DNA of 64,000 nt from Apophysomyces variabilis. Taxonomy: Eukaryota; Mucoromycota; Mucoromycetes; Mucorales; Mucoraceae. The position numbers and the translations under genes were made by a program. The DNA lies in assembly GCA_002749535.1 (NCBI GenBank), contig MZZL01000408.1:124001-188000 (forward strand), written 5' to 3'. Positions 35,330 through 48,113 of this stretch are shown in pieces. Below the pieces are notes generated by a model. It was not told where the DNA came from, made no database searches, and saw nothing but the letters and a program-made list of their open reading frames with translations. Numbering within the stretch: position 1 is the first letter of the stretch; each line of letters opens with the position of its first letter.

Positions 35330-36236
35330 ACAAGATCTGAGTTACCAATTGCACAAAAAAAAGGGACCCAAACATGGCAGTAGAGGAAAATTTATTGATA
35401 GTATGAAAAAAAAACAAAACAAAACAAAACAAAGTTTGATTATTACTTGTAATTAATGGAAGTCGCATGAACAAATGGGAAGATTGGGTACTTTACACGC
35501 TGTGAGAAAACAAGGAGAAAGGCGGGGAAGAATAAGAAAGAAAATAGCAAGACACAAGGTGATAGTGTATATGTGCGCGACAAACAGAGAGGAAGAGATG
35601 GAAACAGGGAGGATTTGATAATGGGTGCTATAATGATTGAGAGCTTAGGAAAGAAAAGAAACCTTAATGTTAAAGCACTGACAATTCATGATAGAGAACT
35701 AGAATGAATAACTAGACGGAGAAACAGAAAGAGAGAGAGGACATATGTACACCTATACGGAGAGAGACAGACGGAAGAAAGGGGGGTGAGTGAGTGGAGA
35801 GGGACGGCTGCACGTGTTGTCAATGTCTCCTCTTCGTTTTTCCCATGAGATATTCTCGATCTTCGGCGTGCACCCTTTTATTCTTATCCGAGGATAGTGA
35901 AGCGATATATAGAGTAAAGCATGACGCCCCTACAGCTCAGAACCTAAATGTAGTAACTCTTTTTTTTTTGACCCTCATGTTTTTTTAACATACAGCAGCG
36001 AGTCATTCTATTCCGTCATCTCCCTTGTTCTCTTCTATCCGACACTTATTTTGATCGGTTTTCTAATTCTCCTATAATTCCTTTTTTTACCTTTCTTTCT
36101 ACTTTCATATCACTTGAAAAAAAAAAAGCTCGCTCGAAACCTGTCAGACAACTAAAAAGAATAACTAGAAAAGTAGACCCGAAAATGTACCTAAATAAAT
36201 GATAGACAGCGCATTGATGCTAACGTGACCATTAGC
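35330..36236. other. Intergenic with simple repeats
   Basis: Contains an (AAAAC)n run at about 35407-35431 and purine-rich GA tracts (35500-35800). The latter are probably the long 5' flank/UTR of the CP2 gene. No gene supported. Confidence 0.45.
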
Positions 36237-38462
36237 ATGCTTGTCAACTCGTACAATCCAGTGTTTTCACCGTATATGGATGGGTAAGTATATAAAAAAG
36301 AAGGTCTCATCTTCCAACGCGCATGTAAATTTACTTTTTGTTTTTTTCTGATACCTTTTTAACCATTTGCGATTCTGAATCAAATATAATATTACGTCTT
36401 TCGATTATCCTAGTTCGACAGTCTATCGATCCGAACCACCATTGACTGGGTCATTCATTCGACAAACCTTGATGCCTACCACCTCTCAACAACACTTACC
36501 CTTGGAAACGACATCATATCCTCTCATGTCAGCCATTCAACAGCCCGCGCTCTATTCAACTACAACAACGACCCCTTATACTTCAACGTCATCCAATCCA
36601 ATGGCTATGGTGCCTTCTCCTCCCACAAGCTGCCCATCTTCTATCAAGTAAGTCATTTGGTCCATATCCGCTTGGATTCTGTGTAACCCATGCGGTGCAT
36701 GACCTATTTCTCTGAGAGATGAAAAAATATTGACAACAAAGCAATAACCTTTCTAGTCTTCGATATGACATTGCCTTGGAAGGTAAGCTTTAGAGTTCAA
36801 TGACCGACAGGGTTAACCCGAGATTATCAGCGCCCCCAGCAGCTGCTCAAAAAGCAGATGAATCGCCTCTGACCTACTTGAACAAAGGTAAAAGAAAAAA
36901 GGGTTTCGGAGAAAGAGCAAACTATTTTAGAAGAGGGGGACACGAGGAGAAGGAGCAAGACCACACCGGGATGACAGCTAAAGTGGGGAAAAGAAAAAAA
37001 GAAAGAGAGAGAGAGAGGAAGAGAGACAGACGGAGAAGAAACTGAAAGAGGCTTTTTGTTTTTTTGCATGAATCTTCTTGCTTATAGGTCAATATTATAC
37101 AATCCACCTCAGGGACACTGAGCACTTTGATGGTGACATTCTAAGTACAGTGGCTATTATGTTCCATGATGAATCTCACCGTAAATCGGCGGGGAACTAC
37201 TGGCGTTTCTGGTTGGGACAACAACAAGATCCATTAGCAAGAGCTATTGACATTGGTAACTATCCTTTAAGCTCCGATCATTCCCTTCTTCCTTTCTTTT
37301 TCACTCCCCCCCCCAAATATCCCTCCTTTTTGGCTTTCCTAAGCTACACCCCATCCCTTCCCCTGGTTACATGAAAACCTCCCTAATATGTATGTTCCTC
37401 TCTGTTTTTAGATGACAACCGTTCCACAGGCATCCATCATGTTGAATCAAAAGCATTTGATAGAATCAGTTTCATGTGGAATGGGAAAACAGGCGCTTCT
37501 ATACAAGTTCGATTTAACTGTCTATCAACCGACTTTTCCCGCATCAAAGGTGTTAAGGGCATCCCTTTGAGGCTACATGTTGAGAGTCATGTGCCCAGTG
37601 AGGCTTATTATTCCGTGGAGTCCACGTTTACCAAGATCAAATTGTTCCGAGATAAGGTACCGCAGTAATCGAAGATAGTCTTTTTTTTCACATTGGCTTA
37701 CCATTTTCTGTCTTGTCTTATGAAAAGGGGGCTGAGCGTAAGAACAAAGACGATGCAAAACATATTGAGAAACAATTGGAGAAGTTACGAGGCAAACATG
37801 GCGAACCTCATCCTCTTTGGTTGACTTATACTCAGACAAAGCCCTACACCATCTTTACCGAGATCCCGTCTTCACCGCTTCTTTGTAGTATGCCTACAAA
37901 TCCAATGCTGTTGCCACAGGAGACAACGGTTCCGTCCATGACCAATACAACAGCAGGTCTGAAGCGAGCACGTCAATCCAGTCATTCGCCAACACAACAA
38001 ACGTCAGCCCTTTCCTTTCCTACAAGTCCTTGTTTTAGTTATAATGCTGTGGATGTCGATCCTGCCTATGTGCCACAGCCACGTAGACGAATTGCAAGTA
38101 GGTTGTCTTAAAATATTGTAATTCCTGCAAAACCTTGATTTGCGGAACAAAGCCATTGACCTTGAGGACTTTATTTTTGTATGTTAGAATTAAGTTTATT
38201 TGCCCGATTTCCTTCGAGTGATGTCCACCGCGCTATTTATCTCGATCACCTCACCGCAGACGATTTGAGTGAGAAATTGGCATCGAAAATGCGAGTAACA
38301 AGACCGGTCAAAGAAATTCATCGCCAAGTCGTGAACAAAAACAATCTAGTGGTCCGCGTGGATGACGCAGTAGTGGCTGATATGAAGGAAGAGCAAGATA
38401 TGGTTATTGAAGTCAAAACCAATGAAGAAGATGATACCATCACCCTCGTCCTACGTTACTGA
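36237..38462 (+). CDS. Grainyhead/CP2-family transcription factor
   Basis: About 473 aa; exons 36237-36283, 36414-36647, 36757-36782, 36831-36887, 37088-37255, 37412-37656, 37728-38097, 38188-38462, all in phase, including a 26-nt exon. The N-terminus is Ser/Thr/Pro/Gln-rich (possible activation region). The CP2 DNA-binding domain (~90-265) has LRYDIALEAPPAAAQKADES, LTYLNKGQYYTIHLRDTE, the HHVESKAFDRISFMWNGK core and the family hallmark KLFRDKGAERKNKDDAKHIE. The C-terminus (~380-473) forms the ubiquitin-like dimerisation fold (SLFARFPSSDVHRAIYLDHL ... DTITLVLRY). CP2 proteins bind DNA as dimers; the fungal member studied in Neurospora acts in cell-wall remodelling and conidial separation. The protein should be nuclear. 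Confidence 0.9.
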
Positions 38463-39281
38463 TTCACCCTCCTTCCTACTTTCCCCATCCCTCTCTTTTT
38501 TCACCAAAAGTTAAAAAAACAAAACAGTAAGAAGCAGGGGAAGAAAGAAATAACAAGAGTTATCCCCACTCCTCCCTCTCTTTCTCTTTTTCTGTTGTTT
38601 TTCCCGTCTTTCCCTTTGTCACCAAAGTACATATGGATCTGTTCGAAAAGACGAACAGCATATTGTTTTAGTCTTTTTTCTTGTTTGATTTGTCGTTGTT
38701 GCTTTTTTTTCTGTGAAAATGTATAAAAGCTTGTTTGATTTCTTTTTTTTTTTGTTCTGGATAAGAATCTGCTTTTCTTATAGATTCAAGCGCGCGCAAC
38801 TTCGGAATTGGATTTTCCGGAGGGGCTTCGGTTGTCATACTTCTGTGAAACCATGGTGGTTTCCCATAGTGATCTCTCGTTATTGGAACGCATCCTACCA
38901 TGGCTGCGCAAACTGAACGGAAACGTTATTTCTGGATCTTCCAGCACAGACACACACACACACACACACTGACTTTGATTTCGGTCGTTTCATATCCGTG
39001 CACTGTTTCCTCCTTTCTGAGGAAATTATTTCCAACAACGGTAAAATACAAAAAAGGTTTTCCCTTTTTTGTTCGTGCCACTGTCACATCATTATTAGAC
39101 GCTTCGAATGCGCGTTCTATTTTCACATCTTCTTCTTCTTCTTCCTCTTTTTTTTTCTTGTATTCCTTCTTGATTCGATAATCATCCGATGGTAAACATT
39201 CGCATTCTATGTTACTATTGGATAGTTCATCGTTTTAACTTGAACTAACCCGTTTCGTCTCCAAAAATCCAGGAATACGAT
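38463..39281. other. Intergenic / 5' region of the ABC transporter
   Basis: Pyrimidine-rich, with a (CA)n run at about 38947-38970 and a TCT-rich stretch at 39127-39160. An upstream ATG at 38851 opens a frame that ends at 38970, so it is not used as the start. Confidence 0.45.
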
Positions 39282-42200
39282 ATGCCCGTTGCCGCAGTAC
39301 ATTGTACGGCGCAAAGGTAAACAAAGAAACGAGGATTGTAAGGAGACGAAATAGTTTGGGCTAAGGCAGGATAATGTTTGTAGTATCCTTCATCTGGTGG
39401 TTCCGTTCACTGTTTTTGGAATTATTACTTCGTATCTTGCTTATCGTAAATGGAGCTCAAAGAAAAATGGACCAGATCCAGAACCTTTGTCTCCCAATCG
39501 TTGGTCTGCAGTGGTTATCAAAGCAGTCCAGTTTGCTCTCGGATTGGTTGAGGTTGTTGGATGGACGTATCTGCTCGTGCTTCGACAAGGCAAAACAACG
39601 GATGATGTCTGCCATTCCCTCGGTCCGCTGCTTTATTTATTAATATGGGTAAGTCGACAGATAGGAAAAAGAAAAAAGAGAGGATTGTTTTAAACTGACC
39701 GCGTGAATGCTTTTATGGACCAACCCACACACAAAAACAGTTGGCCATTTCGGTTTTCGTAGTTACCGCTCCTCCATACAATGAGTTTAGATCAGAGGGG
39801 TATATCCATGCATTCACTCTGTATTATTTCTATTTCTTGCTGGATGGGATCTACAGTCTGCTCTTTGCCGATACTTACACCGGATTGTTCTTTCTCGCTG
39901 ACTGGGGTTTGATTGATGTGCTTATCACTGCTCTTCTTTTTGTGCTGCTCGGCACAATCTCGCCTCCATTGGATCCCAGAAACGCCGAAAGCCAGCCGAG
40001 CGAAAAAGTGGAGATCAAAGAAGGATGGGTTTACCGTAATGTAATGATTATGTTTACCAAAGGAAAAAAAAAACCTTTAAAAAATATTACTAAAGCGTTG
40101 TCATAGAACCTTCCTCTGAGCCCTGAAGCCACCGCAAGTATATTTTCCTGGGCATCCTTCCAATGGGTTAATCCTCTCGTTGTTTACGGTGCTAATAACT
40201 TGCTCAAGCCAAGCGACCTCTATGCAATGACCTACAAACACCTCACCCGGTTTGCCTATGCTGACTTCGTAACTGCTGCAAAGAATACGTCCCGAACTAA
40301 TATCCTCCTGCGACTCTACCGAGCCAACTGGGGCGCAATCTGGGTCCAACTGATTTTCTCGACGGCCTCTGTATTTGCAGGCTATCTTGGACCTTATTTC
40401 CAACAGCTGTTCCTGGAATACATCGAAAACCCTGCCGGAAGACCGGTGAAAGTGGCCTATATCTATGTATTTGGTTTGTTTTCCGTAGCTGTCGTGAAAA
40501 CTTTGTGCGACAGTCTGCAACTCTGGGCAGGTCGGCGATGGAATATCCGCACAATGGCCATGTTAGACTCCGAACTTCTTGATAAAACACTTAAAAGACG
40601 AGACATGTCCGGTAAAGTAGGCAGCGTAGAAGAAGAAGAAGGAGAAAGCAAGGAAGTAGATCCAAAGAAAGCAAAAGAAGACAAGAAAAAGAAGGAAGAG
40701 GCGAATGCATTCAGTAACACCGGTAAAATCACCAATCTCATGGCTATCGATGCCGATACCTTGTCCGCCTTGCCCAGTTACATCTTCGTAAGTTACACCT
40801 AAAGGGGAATAAAAAAGGAAGAAGAAGCAGTGAGCAAAAGCAAAAACAAGTTATGGGTATTAAGCAGTTTGCTTCGTTTTAGATGTTTTACAATGCTCCA
40901 GTCCAAGTTATCGTGGCTGTCGTGTTCCTCTACAAACTTCTGGGTAGCTCAGCCTTGGTTGGCCTGTCCGTCATGATCTTGTCGTTCCCCTTCACCTGGT
41001 GGCTCACCACCTTCCTTACAAAGAATTATGAAGAGCTGTCGAGCGCAAGGGATAGACGAAGTGACTTAATCAATGAACTACTCCAAGGTATCCGTATGAT
41101 CAAGTACTTCGCATGGGAGAAAAACTGGGCACAAAAGGTCATCGAAGCAAGAAACATCGAAATCAAGCGTCTCATTCGAACACTTGTCTTCGAGATTCTT
41201 ACATTCCTCGTCTTCACTGCCCTTCCAGTCGTCGTAACTGCCAGCACTTTTATCTGGTATACGAAGGTCCAAGGTCATACTCTTACGGCAAGGTAAAGCA
41301 AATATGTTTACTCTACTCAATAGCCTTGCTAAAATCTGTAGCTGTTTTCTCTTTATCCCATAGTGTTGCCTTTGTCAGTATCACTCTGTTTGATATGTTG
41401 CGCCAACCTATGTTCCTCATCCCTGATTCCATTGATACCTTCAGTCAGGCTTATGTGAGCTTGAAGCGTCTCCGCACCTACCTTGAAGAACCAGAAGTCG
41501 ATGATGGAACGGACCAGGTCCTGCCTCTGCCTTCTAACAGCCTTTCTTCTCAAGAGATTTTGGCCCGTGTTGGTTTTGAAAAATCAGTCTTTCAATGGCA
41601 TTCGGCCAAGCCAGCCGCAGCAGCAACCACAGATGCTTCTTCTGCCTCTTCCTCCACTGAGGAGGCGACTGTCATCGCCTCTGATTCTTCTGTTCATGCC
41701 CCGTTCCAACTCAATATCCCAGCCTTGGACTTCCCCATTGGCAAACTAAGCATTATTTGCGGAGTCACTGGTAGTGGCAAGTCCAGTTTCCTCAATGCTC
41801 TTCTCGGAGAAATGGATATCGTTTCTGGTCGCGTCTATCTACCATCCAAGACCCGAAAACATCTTAAGGATTGTCCCACAGTGGATCCAGTATATCCATC
41901 TTTGTATCTTGACAAAGTGGCATATGTTGCCCAACAACCCTTCCTTCAGCATGCTTCCATCCGTGATAATATCCTATTTGGCCTTCCATTTGACCGCGCT
42001 CGCTACAAGAAGGTGCTCGCACAATGTGCTCTTGTCAAGGATCTTTCGCTACTTGCAGATGGTGACAGGACAGAGATTGGCGAGAAAGGTATTTCTCTCT
42101 CCGGCGGCCAGAAACAAAGGTAAAAGACACACAGACTGATGCTTCCACAATATAATTTCGCTGATCTCGTGCGCTCTCTTGTTTTCTGTTTTTCTTAGAG

Positions 42201-44639
42201 TATCTATTGCCCGTGCAGTCTATTCGTATGCTAAAACCGTCTTGTTGGATGACTGTTTAAGTGCGGTGGATGCCCATACAGCAAAGCACATCTATGAACA
42301 CTGTCTTTCAGGAGACCTGCTTAAGGGTCGCACTGTGATCCTTGTGACTCATCATGTCCGACTCTGTCTGGCTAGTGCCAAATTCCTAGTTAAGCTGGAG
42401 AATGGAAACGTTGTTGAGTACGGATCCGTAGAGTCTTTGAGGCAAGCCAAGAAGATTAACCAGATCATTGGCGCTGATACTGAGGCGGATAACGTGGAAG
42501 AAGAAATTGAAGAAGAAACTGAGCCATATAACGAAGAGTTTGAGCTGGCCGATGATCAAGCGGATACAAAGAAATTAGTGGAAGATGAAAAATCGGAGAA
42601 GGGAAGCGTCAAGTTCCAAGTCTACAAGACTTACCTGGCCGCTTGTGGTGGGCTTTTCTTCTGGGGTGCGCTCTACGGCTCGTACATCATTGCCCGTGGT
42701 TTCGACTTTGGAGAGAACTGGTGGCTCCGTATCTGGGCAGCTTCCAATGCAACCCAAGTTCATGACGATCTGAATCAACCGGACTATATGAATCTGTTCG
42801 CTATCCCTCAAACCATCTTACATAAGTCAACACCAGTCATCCAAACATACCAGGCTACTGAGGCTCAACCTAAAACTGTTAACTATTACATTGGTATCTA
42901 TTTGCTGATTTGTTTCTCCGGCATCCTTTTCAATTCTTTACGGTCTATCCTCCTTTACTACGGATCTATTCGCGGTGCCAAGAAGCTCTTCGCTGCTATG
43001 CTGGATCGTATTATCCATGCACCTCTACGGTTCTTTGATACGACCCCAGTTGGACGTATCCTGAACCGCTTTGGACAGGACTTCTCGGTTATTGATATGC
43101 AAATGGCTCGCTCTGCAAGTTTTATGATTGCTTGTATGACTGGATTTGTAGTAGCCATTGCTGTCATTGCTTATATTACTCCTCAATTCTTGGGCGTTGC
43201 TGTCATTATTCGTAAGTGTTTTCTCTTGTCCTTGGCTAATGCAACCATGCAGATTTAGTATTTAACGTCAACTTCGAAATTTAGTGGGTCTTTACTATAT
43301 CATTGGTGTTTATTATCTTCGTATCTCCCGAGAATTGAAACGCTTTACTTCCATCTCTCGATCTCCCATCTATTCGCACTTTACCGAAAGTTTGATTGGC
43401 GTCACTACCATTCGAGCCTACGGTCTCCAGGAGAGATTCCTCTACACCATCTATGAAAGACTGGATGCTTATATTGGGCCCTTCTATTTGTTATGGATGG
43501 CCAATCGCTGGTTATACGCACGTATTGAATTTGCCGGTGCCTTTGTCACCTTGTCGGCTGGTATATTTATCCTTATGAGTCTAGACAGAGTGGATGCCGG
43601 TATGGCCGGTATCTCATTGTTCTATGCAAGAAACTTTTTGGAACAAACTTACTGGTTCATTCGTCAGTACACGCAAGTAGAGATGAACCTCAACTCCGTC
43701 GAACGTGTCCAAGAGTACCTCCAGATCGACCAGGAGCCGCCAGCAACCATTGAAAATCGCCGGCCTCCTGCTGCCTGGCCCACAACTGCTGCAGTAGAGG
43801 TGAAGGACTTGGTCGTTCGATATGCACCTGATCTTGATCCTGTACTACACGGCATCTCCTTTTCGGTCAGACCACATGAGAAAGTGGGCATCGTCGGTCG
43901 AACTGGTTCCGGAAAGAGTACGCTCGCCCTCAGCTTTTTCCGTTTCCTGGAAGCCTCGTCTGGTTCAATTGCCATTGATGGTATCGATATTTCTCACATC
44001 GGTGTGCATGATCTCCGATCCAACCTTACCATTATACCTCAAGATGCCGTTCTGTTTTCGGGTACTATCCGGTCAAACTTGGATCCTTTCAATGAACATG
44101 ACGACGCAGAAATCTGGGAGAGTCTGAGACGAGTCCATATCATCTCCGCCCAACGTGGAAGTGGCTCAAATACCCCCACCAACAGCGCCACTGACTCTAT
44201 AACCAGTCTGTCGCAGCCCGTCAGCGATGGTGGCAATAACTTCTCACAAGGACAGCGACAGCTCCTTTGCTTGGCCCGTGCATTGTTGAAGAACAGCAAG
44301 CTTATCATCATGGACGAGGCTACAGCTAGTGTCGACTTTGAAACGGATGGCAAAATCCAAACCACAATTCGTGAAGAATTCGTCAACTCCACGCTCCTGT
44401 GTATTGCCCATCGTCTGAGAACGGTCATTGACTACGATCGTGTACTGGTTCTCGATCAGGGCAATGTTGTCGAATACGACACGCCTTATAACCTGCTCGT
44501 AAATAACGCTGGTCTGGGCATCTTCAAGTCTATGTGCGAGCAATCCGGTGAAATGGATATCCTGTTAGATATGGCCCAACAATCGGCTTCTCGTTCGCGA
44601 GATGATTTCCCAGTGGCAGATCATCATTCTCTTATGTAA
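39282..44639 (+). CDS. ABCC-type (MRP/Ycf1/Ybt1-like) full-length ABC transporter
   Basis: About 1610 aa; exons 39282-39316, 39366-39648, 39741-40040, 40107-40787, 40883-41292, 41364-42119, 42199-43211, 43285-44639, all in phase. Order: N-terminal TMD0-like helices; TMD1 starting SPEATASIFSWASFQWVNPL with a Lys/Glu-rich cytosolic insert (~residues 360-400); NBD1 (GVTGSGKSS Walker A, LSGGQKQR signature, TVLLDDCLSAVDAHT Walker B with Asp for the catalytic Glu, usual in ABCC NBD1); acidic linker; TMD2 (RFFDTTPVGRILNRFGQDFS; SPIYSHFTESLIGVTTIRAY); NBD2 (GRTGSGKST, FSQGQRQLLCLARAL, LIIMDEATASVD). The family exports glutathione or anionic conjugates, often into the vacuole; substrate unknown. An alternative start is an ATG at 39189 spliced into the same frame. 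Confidence 0.9.
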
Positions 44640-45110
44640 ACCGTCTTAACCCGTTTCCTTTACAACAAAAGAAAAGAAACACACGTATATATACACTGTA
44701 TCCTATCTCTTTGTGTTTCCTCAATAAACTACTTTGCCCCCACGGCTCAAACAATTTTTCCGGAATGCCAACCATCGTTCCTTTCATCTTTGACATACAT
44801 GCCTCGCAACGTTATTCAACAGTCTTAAACATCTGAACAGTAAGATGCACGATATCTTCCCTCTTCTCGCAGGAATGGCGAACGCTCTTTGGTTATTCTC
44901 TTTGCCATCCAATCGAAGCTTTGAGGTGTGAACATTGCGTCCTTTCTTTATAGTTTTGCTGTTATGACAATCTTCCTTAGCGGTAAGTTCCGTTTATTGA
45001 AAAGATGGAAAGACCGTACAAGAAAGAGATATGAGAGCGAAAAGGTTCAGGAGGCAAAGGACTGCGTTTGGCGATAGAGTAGAATTTTCTTCGGTTGTTT
45101 TACTTTGCTT
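44640..45110. other. Intergenic between convergent genes
   Basis: Shared 3' region of the ABC transporter (+) and SEM1 (-). Nothing else supported. Confidence 0.5.
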
Positions 45111-45489
45111 TTACATCTTCATCGGCTGTGGCTGGGAAGCTTTTTCCAACTCGGCTCTATAGTTCGCATTCGTTATGAGATCACACATTCTATTCCATGA
45201 AGTTGCATATCGACGAACCTTAGTTGTCTTGAAAAGTCGTCTTCCACGTCGTCATCGTCCCAGTTATCTTCCCAAAAGTGGGCGTCTTCTTTATCTTCCT
45301 CATTCTCTCCCCAATCTAGAGAACATCGTTAAAACGGCATACGGATCACACTTATTCGAACGGACCTTCAGCTGCGAATTCCTCGAATTCGTCGTCTTCT
45401 TCTAATGCACCCAGCTGAGGCACCTTTTTCTTAGCCGCATCGTCTTTTTGCTTTTGTTGCTGTTGCTGTTGTGCTGCGGCGGTCGACAT
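45111..45489 (-). CDS. SEM1: Sem1/DSS1/Rpn15 proteasome-lid and TREX-2 subunit
   Basis: Short acidic protein of about 88 aa; exons (minus) 45489-45366, 45315-45219, 45156-45111. The N-terminus is Gln- and Lys-rich ([15 protein letters not shown]). Two acidic-aromatic blocks follow that define the family: [19 protein letters not shown] and [16 protein letters not shown]. It ends in the C-terminal helix [12 protein letters not shown]. Sem1/DSS1 is an intrinsically disordered subunit of the 19S proteasome lid and of TREX-2, and binds BRCA2-type proteins. Both donors are atypical (GTCCGT and GTTCGT), which would hide this gene from many predictors; the phase and family match support them. It is convergent with the ABC transporter gene. 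Confidence 0.9.
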
Positions 45490-46313
45490 TGTTACAAGCC
45501 GTTAATTGAGGAATAGAAAAGAAAGCTCAGGAAACAAAAAATTCACGCGTTTCGGCAGACACTCACTACGCAAGCTCTCTATGACGTAAATAACGAATTT
45601 GATTGGCTGTTGAGTTCGTTCGTCAGAAAAATGGACGTTCATACTCTAAACTCATCTAAGGAAGCATTTGTTAACTAGGAATGCTTGAATTGCTTTTCAT
45701 TTCAGTCAATATATCACTTATATCTATCTAAAATAAGTGGAAGCGTCCAAACTAAGTGGCTTGAAACAAATCTCGACCATGAACAAACCCACATTTGCAT
45801 ACTTTTCTTTACTGATCCACGCTAAACATGAGCTCTGCATAAGCTATTGGTCGGTGCTGCTTGCATCTGGCGCTATCAGAGAGCAATCTATATATATTTA
45901 TGTTCAAATAAGAAGTTTCTTATTGATCCATTAAGCCAACAACTATTATTATTATTATTATTGAAAAAAAGAGAGAGAGGATCGATCTGCAAAATGAACA
46001 AGTCACTATCTCCCAAGCTAGATTTCTTCCGCCACATGTTGCATTATACCAAGTGCTCTGGAGAGGGTCATTGGTTCGTACTGCACAGAATCGCTGACCT
46101 CTTTGATATCTAGTGATGGAGGTGAAACACACGGTAGATCAGTGCTAAAGGACGCTTGCGAAGGATATCTGTTAAAATATTGGCGCACAACAATATCCAT
46201 TTGGCGGCAATTGCACATACTGTAAGTTTCATAATCAGACCTTGCGACAATTGGAAGGACGATATGGTAATTTACAGTATTTTAAACCTTCCATTTACTA
46301 ACTATGAATATAA
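45490..46313. other. Intergenic; 5' flank of SEM1 then AT-rich DNA
   Basis: Contains an (ATT)n run at about 45943-45961. No gene supported. Confidence 0.4.
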
Positions 46314-46478
46314 TTTTATGCTACTCGAATGAATTTTGTGTCCTACTGGAGGACCAAGTTGATGTAAGTAAAATATAGTTGCCGCATAATTCATTTTACT
46401 AATGACGCATATTTACTTTAATTTTAGCGCAAACTTGACGCTTCCATGAACGCAAAATTCATTTAGAGTAGCGTAAAA
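46314..46478. mobile_element. MITE-like element, 165 bp, with ~28-bp inverted ends
   Basis: The left end (46314-46341, TTTTATGCTACTCGAATG...) is an inverted match to the right end (46451-46478, ...CATTTAGAGTAGCGTAAAA), with three mismatches and one gap. There is no coding capacity. The flanks are AT-rich, so a short TA-type target duplication is possible but cannot be proven. Confidence 0.7.
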
Positions 46479-47301
46479 TAATATTCAATAGACAGTAACA
46501 GATGGCAAAGAGTATAAAAGAAAACATTTGCGTTATATGCATAAACGAGCAACTGCCCCTCCCTTTAACGGGCTTGATGCAACCCAACACTATTCGTTCC
46601 TTTAAAAAGTTTTTGAAGATTCCACTCAAAATTGTTTGAAGTTTCGAGGAGTCAAATTTTGCAAAATCATCCAATCAAATCATCAAAATTCCAATAAGAG
46701 ATTTTGAATCAAAGATGTGTTCTCGTTCAGGGGCAAGTGTAACTACATCGCAAAGACATAGATACGCATCCCACTAATTAGAAGATAATTCTAAACGGCC
46801 CAATGCTTAAAACAGCTGAGGATACGGGAAAATATCAGCGAAAATAGTGTAGCCGATTCTTTTTGTGTCATACAAAACGCCAGATACCTTTATGATGTAT
46901 GGAAAAGCAGTTGGTAAAGGTTAAACTTCATTAAGAATATCATTTACAGTAAATGAAAGAAAGTCAATAATGATTGTCAACGTAAATAGCTTGAATTACT
47001 GAATATTAATATATACTGGGAGGATTACATGCTGCTTGAATGAAGCCATGGTTCTCAATGTGCTGATCCTTGTTCTCAATGTCCTGTGGATCATCTCACA
47101 AACAAGATAATTACGGAGCTATTAATTATGCCACCATATTAGCTTTCTCAATTACGTGAAATGTCGTTCATAACTACCCGTTGTGTTGAACAAATTAGAG
47201 GAACCACTTCATACCTAATAATGCTAATCATGTCCATAATTTGATAAAAGGAGGAAGTGGAAGACAACTAGAAAAATGGAAGACTTTGAGTCCAAAGTAT
47301 A

Positions 47302-47718
47302 TCATTCCATTTGGGTCTCGAAATGGGATGCAGCTCGCTTATCAAAGGTCAATAGTATTTGTAATGGAAACAACGGAATGAACATACCGAACCCAAAAAA
47401 TTGTATGTAACAGTTGGTCATAAAGTGACCCATATCCCAGTCAAGCATAATATATATATCTTTGCGGAAGCTCTCAAAGCAGCCTGTCATATCAAAGAGA
47501 GACTTGAGGATAAATAGAAATGATTGTAGATGTCTACATTTGAGAAGCCGTGTGCCTGGAGTCCAATCAAGCTTTGTGATGAGATTCTCGCAGGTTATCC
47601 AGCATTCTGCAACGTTTTTTTCCTTGCCTCTTTTACATTGCGAAAGACTAAAACATAAATGTGCATTAGGTAATCTATGTATTTTGCAGTTAGTGGGATT
47701 GATCAGTTTCGTATACAT
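47302..47718 (-). CDS. Hypothetical ORF, 138 aa, inside the inverted-repeat element
   Basis: Open for 138 codons in AT-rich DNA where stops are frequent. Rich in Cys, Phe and Leu (CWITCENLITKLDW; GCFESFRKDIYIMLDWDMGH). No domain recognised. It may be an exon of a decayed element gene, or chance. Confidence 0.25.
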   Translation of the reverse strand: MYTKLINPTNCKIHRLPNAHLCFSLSQCKRGKEKNVAECWITCENLITKLDWTPGTRLLKCRHLQSFLFILKSLFDMTGCFESFRKDIYIMLDWDMGHFMTNCYIQFFGFGMFIPLFPLQILLTFDKRAASHFETQME

Positions 47719-48113
47719 ATCGTCATTATGTTTCAGGCAAAAGATAAGTCCAACTTAGAATGAAAGTGTTTACTCATATTCATGCTTAAGCTGCTAAACG
47801 AAATAGTATATAGATTTGATAGTTATGTGTTATTCGAAGAAACGGTGTCTGCTCGTTTTCTCCAACGGCTTAAATGATGTGTTTATGAAGATGTTGTCAA
47901 TTGAACAGTGATCGAAGTGACTCGTCATCAGACTTCGAGAGTTGTCAAAACTTAGATGCCACTCTGTTTTCCCCCTTATGCAGCTCTTTCTTCCACTTTT
48001 CTTACCAATAGATTCATTGCTTCTCTTGTCAGAAATTTTAGCTTTGCTTGGTCTGCCCGTTTACCCTCCTATTTTGTACACGCTTATTTAAAAAAGTAAT
48101 ACGAAAATTTCAG

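Noticed and set aside
38851..38970. Upstream ATG as start of the ABC transporter
   Set aside because: The frame ends at a TGA within the CA repeat and has no good donor. A start at 39282 with a 49-nt intron reaches the right frame.
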